NCBI GenBank assembly: GCA_963769765.1
Contig: CAVYNA010000001.1
Location: 186,001-250,000 of the forward strand
Reading direction: 5' to 3'
DNA: 64,000 nt
DNA from: Bog-756 sp963769765
Lineage (GTDB): Bacteria; Actinomycetota; Acidimicrobiia; Acidimicrobiales; RAAP-2
Both the position numbers and the translations under genes were made by a program. Shown here one piece after another: positions 10,764 to 19,531 of this stretch. The notes beneath the pieces were generated by a model. That model did no database searches. It was not told the DNA's origin and saw only the letters and a program-made list of their open reading frames with translations. Numbering within the stretch: the stretch's first letter is position 1; every line of letters starts with the position of its first letter.

Positions 10764-11179
10764 GGCGCGAGGGAAAACGTGACGAGGGGAGCATCGTCGT
10801 CGAACTCGCGGTGCTGATGCCCGCATTGTTCGTGCTCGCACTCGTCGTCCTCGTCTTCGGACGGACGACCGAGACGAGGCAGCTGGTGACGGAGGCGTCA
10901 CGGGCGGGAGCCCAGGCCGCTGCGGTCCTGCCGACGGCATCGAGCGCCGAGGCGGGTGCCGCGGACATGGCGGTCGTGTCGATCTTCGGACGCGACCACA
11001 CCTGCGCGGGAGCCCAGGTGACCACCGACACCAGTCACTTCTACGCCGGCGGATCGGTGAGCGTGACCGTGACCTGTGTGGTGAGCCTTTCCGATCTCTC
11101 CGTCCCGGGAGTGCCGGGTTCGGAGACGATCCGCGCCACGGCGACGGCGCCGATCGATCCCTATCGGGCAATCGGCTGA
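10760..11179 (+). CDS. Second TadE/TadF-like pseudopilin
   Basis: 139 residues; ATGA overlap. The start RREGKRDEGSIVVELAVLMP resembles TadE/TadF N termini: Glu within a hydrophobic helix beginning after an acidic-Gly segment. Two cysteines (HTCAGA and TVTCVV) could form a disulfide in the exported domain. A tandem pair of TadE-like genes is usual in Tad loci. Confidence 0.82.
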   Translation: MRREGKRDEGSIVVELAVLMPALFVLALVVLVFGRTTETRQLVTEASRAGAQAAAVLPTASSAEAGAADMAVVSIFGRDHTCAGAQVTTDTSHFYAGGSVSVTVTCVVSLSDLSVPGVPGSETIRATATAPIDPYRAIG

Positions 11180-11189
11180 CCTGACGCAC

Positions 11190-11633
11190 GTGCGAAGCCC
11201 GCGCCTCGAGATCGAGCGACCTTCGGAGCGGACCGATGCTGGTTCGCTGTCGGCCTTCGCAGCGCTGCTGCTCGTGGCGCTGTTCGCGCTGAGCGGGCTG
11301 GTGCTCGACGGTGGGACGGCGCTCGCAGCCCACCAAGCCGCTGCCAACGAGGCGGAGGAGGCTGCGCGGGCCGGAGCCGGTGCGCTCTCGGTCGACGCGC
11401 TGCGCACGGGTGCGCTGGTGCTCGATCCGAGCGCGGCCGTTGCCGCCGCCGAGGCGTTCACCTCCTCCGCCGGGCATCCCGGAACGGCCGCGGTGACGGG
11501 AGGAACCGTCACCGTCCATGTCTCGTATCAGGTCCCCACCGCGGTGCTCGGGATCATCGGGATCTCCTCGTTGACGGTCTCCGCGTCCGCCTCGGCCATC
11601 GATCTCCAAGGCGTGAGCGTGGGCTCCCGATGA
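11190..11633 (+). CDS. Short TadG-like (TadE/G-like) protein
   Basis: 147 residues from GTG 11190, ten bases after the previous stop. It opens with a basic-acidic stretch, then DAGSLSAFAALLLVALFALSGLVLDGG, the form of the putative Flp-pilus assembly TadE/G-like family, followed by ALAAHQAAANEAEEAARAGA. Full TadG proteins with a von Willebrand domain are much longer, so this is the short actinobacterial form. Overlaps the LysM-BTAD gene (ATGA). Confidence 0.8.
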   Translation: MRSPRLEIERPSERTDAGSLSAFAALLLVALFALSGLVLDGGTALAAHQAAANEAEEAARAGAGALSVDALRTGALVLDPSAAVAAAEAFTSSAGHPGTAAVTGGTVTVHVSYQVPTAVLGIIGISSLTVSASASAIDLQGVSVGSR

Positions 11634-14506
11634 ATGGGGTCGGCCCGGGGGGACCACTCGTCGGCTACTCGCGAGTGCTGCGTGCGCTGTCCCTGGTTGC
11701 CCTCGCTGCGGTCGCGATCGGGGTGCCGGTCGCCCTATTGGTGGTCGGTGGTGCGCCGCTCGCCCATCTGAGCGTCGGCCAGGCGAGGCACGCACTCGCC
11801 GGCCACAGGCCGACTCCGGACATGGTCACCCACTGGCTCGAGTGGTCCGCGCTCATCGTGGCCTGGCTGACCTGGGCCTGGCTGATGTTCTGCCTCGCGC
11901 TCGAGCTGCGATCGTGGGTGACTGGCCGTACCCCGACGCGTCTACCGGCGAGCCGCACGCTCCAGTCGGTGGCGGCCTGCCTGGTCGGAACCGCGCTGGC
12001 GGTCTCCGTCCTCGGTCGGGACGTGCAGGTACGAACCGGGTCGTCGGCGGTGTCCACCGAACCCGGCTGGTCGACGGGGCACCTCCGGGTCATCGACGAC
12101 CTCTGGAGCGCTGATCCGACGACGTCGGCCACGTCACCCCGCAACGAACCGTCGTCCGCTGGGATACCGACGTCCGGCCCGGTCCGATCCGACGAGCCGG
12201 CACGGAGACCGGTCGACGAAGATCCGCGCGGGGCGACCGACGGCAGAGAGGTCGTGGGTCCGGACGTTCCGGTCACCCATCACCGGGTCCGACCGAGGGA
12301 CACGCTGTGGTCGATCGCTGCCGAACGACTGGACTCGGCCAAGCGTTGGCGAGAGCTGGCCGCAGCGAACTACGGGGTGGTGCAGGCCGACGGCGGCTCG
12401 CTGACGACCTCTCACTGGATCGAGCCCGGATGGCTCCTCGAGCTTCCGACCGAAAGTCGAATCGACGTGGTCACCTCGGTGCCGATCTCGGCGCCGACCT
12501 CGGCGCCGACAGGAACCCCTCGCACCCCGCCCCGTCCGCCGGCCCCGCCGATCGCGCCGGTCGCGCCCCTCGGAGCGGGGATCGTCGGCGTCGGAGTCGC
12601 GGATCTCGTCGACCGCATGCGGAGGGTCCAGCAGCGCCACCGAAGCACGGGCACGCTCATTCGCTTGCCGGACCGCGCACGCGTCGCCGTCGAACGGCGC
12701 CTGCGAATCGGAGACGGGCGGGACGTCGTCGTCGATGTCGAGCGCACGTTCGAGATGTTGGGTGACAGGTGGCGTGGTGCATCGATCGAGCCACCCGTCG
12801 TCCTCGGTGTCCGGGTGACGCCAGATGCGGTCGACGTGCTGGCCAAGGGGTCCCTGTCGGGGGACCAGGTCGTCGAGCCGTTCGCGACCGTCGACGCCCG
12901 GACCCTTCGCATCGCCCGTGAAGCGCTGTCGACTCCGCGCAGGAGACTCCGCGAGGTCCGTTGCACGACCTTTCCGGCACCCACGTTGGTGACCGTCGGA
13001 GCGTCAGAAGGAGCACGGCTGCTCGTGCACCTCGAAGCGATGGGATCGCTGGCGCTCAGGGGACCGGTCGAGCTGAGCGATCCGGTGCTCCGGGCGATCG
13101 CCCTCGAGCTGGCGACGTCGGTCTGGGCCGACGAGTTCGAGCTCGTGCTGGTGGGCTTCGGATCCGAGCTGACGCGTTTCGACCGTGTCCGAACCGCATC
13201 GGCCGATCAGGTGGCTCACGAGCTCGCGCTGAGGAGGGTCCGTGGGATCGCGGCACTCGAGCACCGGGGCGCCCGGTCCTACGCCGAGGCGCGATGGCTC
13301 GACGACTCCAGCCGTTGGCAGCCGGTCGTCGTCCTCTGTGGACCCTCCGTTGCCACCAATGAGGTGACGGACCTCTTCCAGACCGGTGGGGATCCCCGCG
13401 TCGGCGTCGTGGTGGTCGCGGTCGGCGAGGACTTCGACGGAGAGCACCTGATCGAGCTCGGTGCGGACGGTCCGTCGGCGTCACTCGCGGACCTCGGTGC
13501 GATCGTCCTCCCGCAACGGATCGAGGTCGACGAGCTCCGCGACGTGGAAGCGCTGCTCGATACTGCAGCAGACGTGGAGCCGGTGTCGCGGTTCGATGAC
13601 TGCTATGCGGAACTGCCGGTTCCCATCCCGGCGGATGGCGCCTGCCCGGCGTCAGGTGGCACGACCTCGGTCGCATTCGAGACGCGTCGGGGTGAAGGTG
13701 TTCGAGCGGCGGCTCCGACCGACTCGCCGGAGGCGGATGCAGCTCCTGTACTCGAGGCCGAAGGGGGTATCGAGGTCGAGGTAAAGGTCCTCGGACCGGT
13801 CGAGATCACCGGTGCGGCGCGTGCATTCACCCGGGCCTGGGCGAAGGAGCTCGTCGTGTACCTCGCGATGCATCCGAACGGGGCAGTCAACGACTCCTGG
13901 GCGACCGCGCTCTGGCCTGATCGGTTGATGGCGGCATCGAGCCTCCACTCGACGGCGTCGGTCGCCCGCCGTGCGCTCGGTCACGCGTCGGACGGACGCG
14001 ACCACCTCCCACGATCGCATGGGCGTCTCGCACTTGCCCCCTCGGTCGGCACGGACTGGGGACGGTTCGTCGCTGCCGCAGACACCTCGACGCCGGCCGG
14101 ATGGCGGATGGCGCTGGAGCTGGTCCGCGGTCGCCTGTTCGAGGGCCTCCGGGCGGATGACTGGCCGATCCTCGAGGGGATCGGTCCGGCCATCGAGGCC
14201 TCGGTGGTCGACGTCGCCGCCCAGCTCGCTGCGGTCTGCCTCGAAGCGAACGATCCGGCAGGGGCGGAGTGGGCCGCACGGAAGGGTCTGCTCGTCAGCC
14301 CCTACGACGAGCGTCTCTACCGTGTCCTTCTGCGCGCTGCCGATCTCGGAGGGAATCCGGCGGGAGTGGAATCGGTGATGGCGGAACTCCTCCGAGTGGT
14401 CGCCGACGAGGTCGAGCCGCTCGAGTCGGTCCATCCCTCGACGGTCGAGCTCTACCGGTCGCTCTCGCGCCGCGGGGCGCCGGCCGGGTCGTCGAAGTCA
14501 GTGTGA
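11630..14506 (+). CDS. LysM-BTAD membrane protein, last gene of the Tad operon
   Basis: 958 residues. Domain order: two or three N-terminal membrane segments within residues 1-130; a LysM peptidoglycan-binding motif (HHRVRPRDTLWSIAAERLDSAKRWRELAAANY, about 220-260); a Pro-rich linker; a middle region of about 350 residues without a recognised fold; then a C-terminal bacterial transcriptional activator (BTAD) domain, starting near VEVKVLGPVEITGAARAF and with TPR-like helices in ECLEANDPAGAEWAARKGL style. A SARP-like DNA-binding fold may be included (YLAMHPNGAVNDSWATALWPD). It is common next to actinobacterial Tad loci. It could link cell-wall sensing to regulation; this is inference. Confidence 0.82.
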   Translation: MNGVGPGGPLVGYSRVLRALSLVALAAVAIGVPVALLVVGGAPLAHLSVGQARHALAGHRPTPDMVTHWLEWSALIVAWLTWAWLMFCLALELRSWVTGRTPTRLPASRTLQSVAACLVGTALAVSVLGRDVQVRTGSSAVSTEPGWSTGHLRVIDDLWSADPTTSATSPRNEPSSAGIPTSGPVRSDEPARRPVDEDPRGATDGREVVGPDVPVTHHRVRPRDTLWSIAAERLDSAKRWRELAAANYGVVQADGGSLTTSHWIEPGWLLELPTESRIDVVTSVPISAPTSAPTGTPRTPPRPPAPPIAPVAPLGAGIVGVGVADLVDRMRRVQQRHRSTGTLIRLPDRARVAVERRLRIGDGRDVVVDVERTFEMLGDRWRGASIEPPVVLGVRVTPDAVDVLAKGSLSGDQVVEPFATVDARTLRIAREALSTPRRRLREVRCTTFPAPTLVTVGASEGARLLVHLEAMGSLALRGPVELSDPVLRAIALELATSVWADEFELVLVGFGSELTRFDRVRTASADQVAHELALRRVRGIAALEHRGARSYAEARWLDDSSRWQPVVVLCGPSVATNEVTDLFQTGGDPRVGVVVVAVGEDFDGEHLIELGADGPSASLADLGAIVLPQRIEVDELRDVEALLDTAADVEPVSRFDDCYAELPVPIPADGACPASGGTTSVAFETRRGEGVRAAAPTDSPEADAAPVLEAEGGIEVEVKVLGPVEITGAARAFTRAWAKELVVYLAMHPNGAVNDSWATALWPDRLMAASSLHSTASVARRALGHASDGRDHLPRSHGRLALAPSVGTDWGRFVAAADTSTPAGWRMALELVRGRLFEGLRADDWPILEGIGPAIEASVVDVAAQLAAVCLEANDPAGAEWAARKGLLVSPYDERLYRVLLRAADLGGNPAGVESVMAELLRVVADEVEPLESVHPSTVELYRSLSRRGAPAGSSKSV

Positions 14507-14510
14507 AGAG

Positions 14511-14526
14511 CGGCGACCGGTCGCCG
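14511..14526. terminator. 16-bp perfect palindrome between convergent genes
   Basis: CGGCGACCGGTCGCCG is self-complementary and can form a 6-bp GC stem with a 4-base loop. It sits just after the stop of the Tad operon and 31 bases beyond the end of the opposing oxidoreductase gene. A bidirectional transcription stop is the likeliest role, although no T-run follows; a protein-binding site is possible. Confidence 0.4.
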
Positions 14527-14556
14527 AGACCTTGGGTGTCACCCCGGGTCGCGAGC

Positions 14557-15591
14557 TCAGAGCACCAGTTCGGCGATCGTCTGCAGGGTCGCCGGGTCGC
14601 CATTGATGAGAAGGGTGGTGGCGATCGACTCGCGCCAGCCTTCGAGGTCGTCGCGGATCTTCTCCTTCGGACCGATGAGTGCCGTGTCCTCGATGAGGGA
14701 GGTCGGGACCGCGGCCGCGGCCTCGTCCTTCTGGCCGGCGAGGTAGAGCTCTTGGATCTTCGTGGCCTCGGCCTCGTATCCCATGCGGGCGAAGACGTCG
14801 AAGTGGAAGTTCATCGACTTCGCGCCCATGCCGCCGATGTAGAGGGCGAGGTAGGGGCGCATACTGTCGGCGGCCTTCTCGATGTCGTCGGTGATGAGCG
14901 TCGGTGCGAAGGCGATGACCTCGAATTCGTCCGGCGTGTGCCGGGCGCCGGGCCGTGCGAACCCTTCGGCCAGCGCAGGCTCGAATGCCTTGACCGCGTT
15001 GGGTGAGAAGAAGATGGGGAACCAGCCTTCTGCGATCTCGGCGGCGAGCGCGACGTTCTTCGGGCCTTCTGCCCCGAGGATGATCGGGATCTCCTTGCGA
15101 AGGGGATGGACGATCGGCTTGAGGGGCTTCCCGAGTCCGGTGCCCCCGGGGTAGGGGAGCGGGTAGTGGGGACCGGAGTTGCTGACCGGCGCCTCGCGGG
15201 CGATCACGTCGCGCACGATGTCGACGTATTCGCGGGTCCGGGCCAGTGGCTTCTCGAAGGACTGGCCGTACCAGCCTTCGACGACCTGGGGTCCCGAGAC
15301 CCCGAGGCCGAGGACGAACCGGCCGCCTGAGAGGTGGTCGAGGGTCATGGCCGCCATGCCCATGGCGGTCGGGGTACGGGCGGAGAGCTGGCAGAGCGCG
15401 GTGCCGAGGCGCACCGTGGAGGTGGCGGCTCCCCACCAGCTGAGCGGGGTCAGCGCGTCCGAGCCGTAGGCCTCGGCGGTCCACACCGAGTCGAAGCCGA
15501 GCCGCTCGGCCTCGGCGATCAGCTGGGGGGCGTTGGCCGGCGGCCCCGAACCCCAGTAGCCGATCTGCAGACCGAGCTTCATGTCCTTCAT
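14557..15591 (-). CDS. LLM-class F420-dependent oxidoreductase
   Basis: 344 residues from ATG 15591, with GGGAG about nine bases upstream; a second ATG three codons on is also possible. The luciferase-like TIM-barrel is shown by KLGLQIGYWGSGP at the start, AERLGFDSVWTAEAYGSDA, LDHLSGGRFVLGLGVSGPQV and GWYGQSF. It is close to F420-dependent reductases/dehydrogenases of mycobacteria and relatives. The end of the window encodes an F420 biosynthesis enzyme, so the cofactor is available. Substrate unknown; its place at the edge of the steroid region suggests lipid-related ketones or alcohols, which is inference. Confidence 0.85.
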   Translation of the reverse strand: MKDMKLGLQIGYWGSGPPANAPQLIAEAERLGFDSVWTAEAYGSDALTPLSWWGAATSTVRLGTALCQLSARTPTAMGMAAMTLDHLSGGRFVLGLGVSGPQVVEGWYGQSFEKPLARTREYVDIVRDVIAREAPVSNSGPHYPLPYPGGTGLGKPLKPIVHPLRKEIPIILGAEGPKNVALAAEIAEGWFPIFFSPNAVKAFEPALAEGFARPGARHTPDEFEVIAFAPTLITDDIEKAADSMRPYLALYIGGMGAKSMNFHFDVFARMGYEAEATKIQELYLAGQKDEAAAAVPTSLIEDTALIGPKEKIRDDLEGWRESIATTLLINGDPATLQTIAELVL

Positions 15592-15763
15592 GGATCGTCT
15601 CCCTCGCCGGCGCCGGGTCGCACGCCCGGACCGAGGCGTCCCGACCCTACTGCGCTGGCTGGCAGTCGCCTCTCGACGACCCGATCGCCACGACGGCCGT
15701 TTCCGAATCCTCGTGTCCCGTCGGGTCGGCCCCAACGACGTCTCGTACTTCTTTGCGGCGACA

Positions 15764-15789
15764 TACATCGCTATACATCGGTATACATC
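15764..15789. repeat. Three direct repeats of ATACATC(G/A) at 10-bp spacing (possible operator)
   Basis: ATACATCG, ATACATCG and ATACATCA occur in phase every ten bases, that is, on one face of the helix, about 175 bp upstream of the LLM gene starting at 15591. The third copy includes the palindrome GTATAC. The repeated TATA-rich block stands out from the GC-rich surroundings. Phased repeats of this kind usually bind an oligomeric regulator; no such protein is encoded next to it. Confidence 0.5.
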
Positions 15790-15828
15790 ACGCGGAAAAA
15801 ATTGTGCACGGTCCCTTCAGACGCCCCC

Positions 15829-15888
15829 ACCAGGACACCCCCCACCAGGACACCCCCCACCAGGACACCCCCCACCAGGACACCCCCC
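15829..15888. repeat. Four perfect tandem copies of a 15-bp unit
   Basis: The unit ACCAGGACACCCCCC is repeated four times without change, ending 13 bases before the stop codon of the minus-strand LLM gene at 15902. It lies outside any credible gene. On the minus strand it reads as G-rich (GGGGGGTGTCCTGGT), which could form G-quadruplexes in the 3' end of that transcript. Probably a slippage-prone minisatellite. Confidence 0.8.
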
Positions 15889-15901
15889 AAGGCAGGTCCG
15901 C

Positions 15902-16795
15902 TCAGGCGGGGACCGCGATGATGTGCTCGGCGAAGGCCTCGCACGCCGCTATCCGTGCCCGCTGGATCGCTTCGTGGGTGTCGCCCTCCTTCGGCACGAC
16001 CCCCATCCACGGTGCGCAGAGCAGGTCGGTGACACCGGCGTCCTCGAGCCGTCGGTAGAGATCGAGGTCGGGCATCGCGCGAAGGGCGAGGTAGACCGAA
16101 AAACCGTCGCGGTCGCGGCCGGCCGCGGCCAGGGCCCCGTGGATCCGGTCCACCTGGCCGAAGGCCTCCTCGGCGGGAACCGCGCCGGTGTTGATCCAGC
16201 CGTCGCAGAGCGTCGAGGCGCGCCGCAGCGCCGGCTCGGAGTCGCCCCCACCGAGGATCGGGATCGGCAGGGTCGGCGACGGGTTCATCTGACAGGCCGG
16301 CACGTCGAAGTGGGTCCCGTGGTACTCGACCCAGCCCCCCTGCCACAGCGCGCGCAGCGCGGGGATCATGTCGTCGAGCCGCTTCCCGCGGTTGTGGAAC
16401 TCCTGTCCGGTCTGGAGGTACTCCTCTTTGCACCAGCCGACCCCGACCCCGAGACGGACTCGGTTGCCGGTGAGGACGGCCGTCGTCCCAACCGATTTCG
16501 CAACGGTGATGAGGTCGCGGACCGGCGCGATGTAGATGCCGGTGGTGAAGGTGAGGTTGGTCGTGACCGCCCCGAGTGCCGAAATGAGGCACATGGGATC
16601 GGGCCAGGCCGTCTCCTTCCGCCAGAAGGGCGAGCCGTCGGGCGCCTTCGAGTAGGTGTAGCGCGACTCGAGCTCGCGGGGGTTGAAGAGGTGGTCGGAG
16701 AGGTAGACGCCGGCATAGCCCATCGAGTCGCAGGCGACCGCGAGCTCGAGGACGTCCTCCGTCGGGAGGAAGGTGACGGCCTGGTGGTAGCGCAT
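15902..16795 (-). CDS. LLM-class F420-dependent oxidoreductase (TIGR03619-like)
   Basis: 297 residues from ATG 16795, preceded by GAGAGGG. The start MRYHQAVTFLPTEDVLELAVACDSMGY and the features GVYLSDHLFNP, TTGIYIAPVRDLITVAKSVGT, NRVRLGVGVGWCKEEY and LPIPILGGGDSEPALRRA are typical of the small F420-dependent LLM enzymes of actinobacteria. The gene lies downstream of the P450 on the same strand with only 31 bp between them, so the two are probably one transcript and could act in one pathway. Exact substrate unknown. Confidence 0.86.
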   Translation of the reverse strand: MRYHQAVTFLPTEDVLELAVACDSMGYAGVYLSDHLFNPRELESRYTYSKAPDGSPFWRKETAWPDPMCLISALGAVTTNLTFTTGIYIAPVRDLITVAKSVGTTAVLTGNRVRLGVGVGWCKEEYLQTGQEFHNRGKRLDDMIPALRALWQGGWVEYHGTHFDVPACQMNPSPTLPIPILGGGDSEPALRRASTLCDGWINTGAVPAEEAFGQVDRIHGALAAAGRDRDGFSVYLALRAMPDLDLYRRLEDAGVTDLLCAPWMGVVPKEGDTHEAIQRARIAACEAFAEHIIAVPA

Positions 16796-16826
16796 GGTTC
16801 CCGGCCCTCTCAGCGCGTCGTCGGGC

Positions 16827-18053
16827 TCAGCCGACCGGCGCGGACGGCGAAAAGGCGACGGGAATGTGCTTGACGCCGTTGATGAAGTTCGACCGCAGCC
16901 GCTGTACCTGGCCGTCGAGGTGGATGTCACTCATGCGGTCGAGGAGGCGGTCGAACATGACCTTGATCTCCATCCTCGCCAGGTTTGCCCCGAGGCAGAA
17001 GTGGGGGCCTCCACCGCCGAAGGCCATGTGGTTGTTCGGTGTCCGACCGATGTCGAAGGCGTCGGGATTGGGGAAGACGCGCTCGTCGCGGTTGGCCGAG
17101 ATGTGCCAGAACACCACCTTGTCGCCCTCCGAGATCTTCTGGTCGGCGATGACGACGTCGGCTGCGGCCTGGCGGCGGAAGTGCATGACCGGCGAGACGA
17201 ACCGGAGCATCTCCTCGATGGCGGTGGGAAGCAGCGACCGGTCGGCGCGGAGGCGCTCCCACTGGTCGGGATGGTCGAAGAAGGCCACCATTGCACCGGA
17301 GATCAGGTTCCGGGTGGTCTCGTTCCCGGCGACCGCGAGCAGGAGGAAGAAGAGGTCGAGCTCGAGTTGGTTGAGCTCGTCGCCGTCGATCTGGGCCTGG
17401 GTGAGGACGCTGAAGAGGTCCGTGTGCGGATCGAGGCGCTTCTTCGCGCACAGTTCGTCCGCATAGGCGAACAGCTCCATGGAGGCCTGGGTGCTCGCCT
17501 CCGGTGAGATCTGGTACTCGGCGTCCTCGGAGCCGACCATCCGGTTCGACCAGTCGAAGACGAGGTGCCGGTCCTCCTGCGGGACGCCCATGAGCTCGGC
17601 GATGACCCGGAGGGGCAGCTCGGCGGAGATCTGCTCGACGAAGTCGGCAGTCCCCGTCTCGCAGACGGAGTCGAGGATGTCGTCGGTCGAAGACACCACC
17701 GTGGCCTCGAGATCGCGGATCATCCGCGGGGTGAAGCCCTTGTTGACCAGTCGCCGGTAGCGGGTGTGCATCGGCGGATCCATGTTCAGCATCATCATCC
17801 GCTGCTGCGCGAGGACCTCGTCGTCGAAGTCGTGGAAGAGGGTCGCCGCGCGGTAGGAGGAGAAGTGCTCGTAGTCGCGGTTGACCGTCACGCAGTCGTC
17901 GTATCGGGTCACCGCCCAGAATCCGTCCGAAAAGCCGTTGGGGTCCGGGTGCCAGTGGACCGGGTCCTTCGCGCGCAGCTGCGCGAACCACTCGTGTGGC
18001 ACGGACTCGACGAAGCTGCCCGGATCACACAGATCGATGTCGCCCAGCTCCAT
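16827..18053 (-). CDS. Cytochrome P450, CYP125/CYP142-like
   Basis: 408 residues from ATG 18053, preceded by AGGGAGAG. P450 hallmarks: I-helix AGNETTRN, ExxR in EEMLRF, and heme loop FGGGGPHFCLGANLAR whose Cys ligates the heme iron. Soluble bacterial class. In mycobacteria CYP125 and CYP142 oxidise the terminal methyl of the cholesterol side chain and cyp125 lies next to the igr genes. Here the gene is divergent from fadE29, separated by a region with a KstR-like site. The steroid assignment rests on that context and general resemblance; another terpenoid or fatty acid substrate is possible. Confidence 0.85.
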   Translation of the reverse strand: MELGDIDLCDPGSFVESVPHEWFAQLRAKDPVHWHPDPNGFSDGFWAVTRYDDCVTVNRDYEHFSSYRAATLFHDFDDEVLAQQRMMMLNMDPPMHTRYRRLVNKGFTPRMIRDLEATVVSSTDDILDSVCETGTADFVEQISAELPLRVIAELMGVPQEDRHLVFDWSNRMVGSEDAEYQISPEASTQASMELFAYADELCAKKRLDPHTDLFSVLTQAQIDGDELNQLELDLFFLLLAVAGNETTRNLISGAMVAFFDHPDQWERLRADRSLLPTAIEEMLRFVSPVMHFRRQAAADVVIADQKISEGDKVVFWHISANRDERVFPNPDAFDIGRTPNNHMAFGGGGPHFCLGANLARMEIKVMFDRLLDRMSDIHLDGQVQRLRSNFINGVKHIPVAFSPSAPVG

Positions 18054-18370
18054 GCACTCTCCCTGCTCGGAGGATCCACGATTGGGAGGATCCGATGGAC
18101 GTTCTCGCGGCTCGACGGTGGTCTGCAGCATGCTCCGGCGCCGATGACGTTTCTAGAACGTGTATCAGTTATCATAGGCCAGCCGCATCCGGGTCTCCAC
18201 GGAGCCCCGTCACGGTGGCGTTTGCGTGGTCGTCGCGACGGACGCCGGGGGGTCGTCGGGGTCACACCCCGAACTGCGCTCTTCGACGGTCGTCGCATGT
18301 CGCCCGCCGATGGGCGGTGGGAGCGATCAGGTGTCACCTCGGATGTCAGAGAGTGGAGGGTTCAGAGGTC
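18054..18370. other. 317-bp divergent promoter region between the P450 gene and the fadE29 operon
   Basis: No gene is seen. It must hold promoters for both directions. A KstR-like operator at 18154-18167 is annotated separately; next to it is an AT-rich patch (GTATCAGTTATCATAGG) that could contain a -10 element. The right end carries GGAGGG (18355-18360), the ribosome site for fadE29. Confidence 0.6.
18154..18167. promoter_or_regulatory. KstR-like operator (one mismatch)
   Basis: TAGAACGTGTATCA fits seven of the eight fixed positions of the published KstR motif TnnAACnnGTTnnA. It lies about 100 bp upstream of the P450 gene and 200 bp upstream of fadE29, where a shared repressor site for steroid genes would be expected. 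Motif from established work on mycobacteria and rhodococci; binding here is inference. Confidence 0.55.
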
Positions 18371-19531
18371 ATGCATCTCGAAGAGACGGCTGAACAACGT
18401 GCGCTCCGCTCCGAGCTGCGCGCGTACTTCGCCGAGGTGTTGACACCCGAGGTTCGCGAGGCTCTCGACACGGAGAGCGAGGGCGGCGCCGTCTTCCGCT
18501 CGATCGTGAGGCGGATGGGGAAGGACGGATGGCTCGGGATCGGGTGGCCGAAGGAGTACGGCGGGCAGGGACGACCGACGTCCGATCAGTTCATCTTCTT
18601 CACCGAGGTACAGCGTGCCCGGGCTCCGTTTCCGTTCGTGACGCTCAACACGGTCGGCCCGATGATCATGCGCCATGGCACCGAGGAGCAGAAGAGCTTC
18701 TTCCTCTCGGGGATCCTCGCCGGCGAGATCAACTGCGCGATCGGGTACACCGAGCCCGGTGCGGGCACCGACCTCGCGTCGCTGCGCACCCGTGCGATCC
18801 TCGACGGCGACGAGTGGATCGTCGACGGCAACAAGGTCTTCACCAGCGGCGCCGACCAGGCCGACTACATCTGGCTGGCGGTCCGTACCGATCCCGACGC
18901 CCCGAAGCACAAGGGGATCTCGATCCTCTTGGTCCCGACGGCCTCGCCGGGCTTCTCGTGCACGCCGATCGTGACGGTGGGAGGGGTGACCACGACCGCC
19001 TCCTACTACGACGGCGTCCGCGTGCCCCGCACCGCGCTGGTGGGTGACGTCAACGAGGGCTGGCGGCTCATCACCGGCCAGCTCAACCATGAGCGGGTCG
19101 GACTGGCCGCCGTCAGCGCGTTGTCGTTCCGGCTCTGGGACGAGGTGGCCGCATGGGTCATCGACCAGGGCCTGGAGGAGACCCCGTGGATCCAAGCCGA
19201 CCTCGCCCGCACCTACGCGCTCACCGAGGCGCTCAAGCTGCTCAATTGGCGCATGACCGCGGCGGTCGCGGACGGGTCGCTCGGCCCGGCCGACTCCTCA
19301 TCGGTCAAGGTCTTCGGCACCGAGGCCACCATCGAGATCTACCGTCGTCTGCTCGGCATCGTCGGTGCCGGTGGCTACCTCGCCCCGGGTTCGCCGGGGG
19401 CGGCGCTGCACGGCGAGCTCGAGCGGGCGGGCCGCCAGGCCCAGATCAACACGTTCGGCGGCGGCGTGAACGAGGTCCAGCGCGAGATCCTCGCCACGGC
19501 CGGGCTCGGCATGTTGCGGTCGGCGCGATGA
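18371..19531 (+). CDS. fadE29: Acyl-CoA dehydrogenase FadE29-like (ChsE2; steroid side-chain)
   Basis: 386 residues from ATG 18371. It resembles mycobacterial FadE29 along its whole length: GWPKEYGGQG, CAIGYTEPGAGTDLASLRT, DYIWLAVRTDPDAPKHKGIS and, near the end, INTFGGGVNEVQREILATAGL. FadE28 and FadE29 form an alpha2beta2 FAD enzyme that dehydrogenates the three-carbon (propionyl-CoA) side chain left on the steroid. This is the first gene of a five-gene operon; its stop overlaps chsH2 (ATGA). Length equals the mycobacterial protein (387). Confidence 0.9.
   Translation: MHLEETAEQRALRSELRAYFAEVLTPEVREALDTESEGGAVFRSIVRRMGKDGWLGIGWPKEYGGQGRPTSDQFIFFTEVQRARAPFPFVTLNTVGPMIMRHGTEEQKSFFLSGILAGEINCAIGYTEPGAGTDLASLRTRAILDGDEWIVDGNKVFTSGADQADYIWLAVRTDPDAPKHKGISILLVPTASPGFSCTPIVTVGGVTTTASYYDGVRVPRTALVGDVNEGWRLITGQLNHERVGLAAVSALSFRLWDEVAAWVIDQGLEETPWIQADLARTYALTEALKLLNWRMTAAVADGSLGPADSSSVKVFGTEATIEIYRRLLGIVGAGGYLAPGSPGAALHGELERAGRQAQINTFGGGVNEVQREILATAGLGMLRSAR

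Larger units (their letters stand above)
15592..15901. other. 310-bp non-coding region between two LLM oxidoreductase genes, with two direct-repeat blocks
   Basis: No credible gene is seen. The segment holds a triple 10-bp-phased repeat (15764-15789) and four tandem 15-bp units (15829-15888), both annotated separately, plus an A-rich run (GGAAAAAATTG). It should contain the promoter of the minus-strand gene starting at 15591 and the end of the transcript of the gene stopping at 15902. Confidence 0.6.

Noticed and set aside
10203..11795. 530-codon minus-strand open frame across the pilin/TadE genes
   Set aside because: Low-complexity Arg-rich translation typical of GC-rich antisense; the plus-strand genes here are clear family members with ATGA overlaps.
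15829..15888. Possible CRISPR array
   Set aside because: Units are 15 bp and directly adjacent with no spacers, and no cas genes are near.
15581..16873. 430-codon plus-strand open frame containing HQDTP repeats
   Set aside because: Antisense of an LLM oxidoreductase; the repeat translation comes from the non-coding 15-bp minisatellite.
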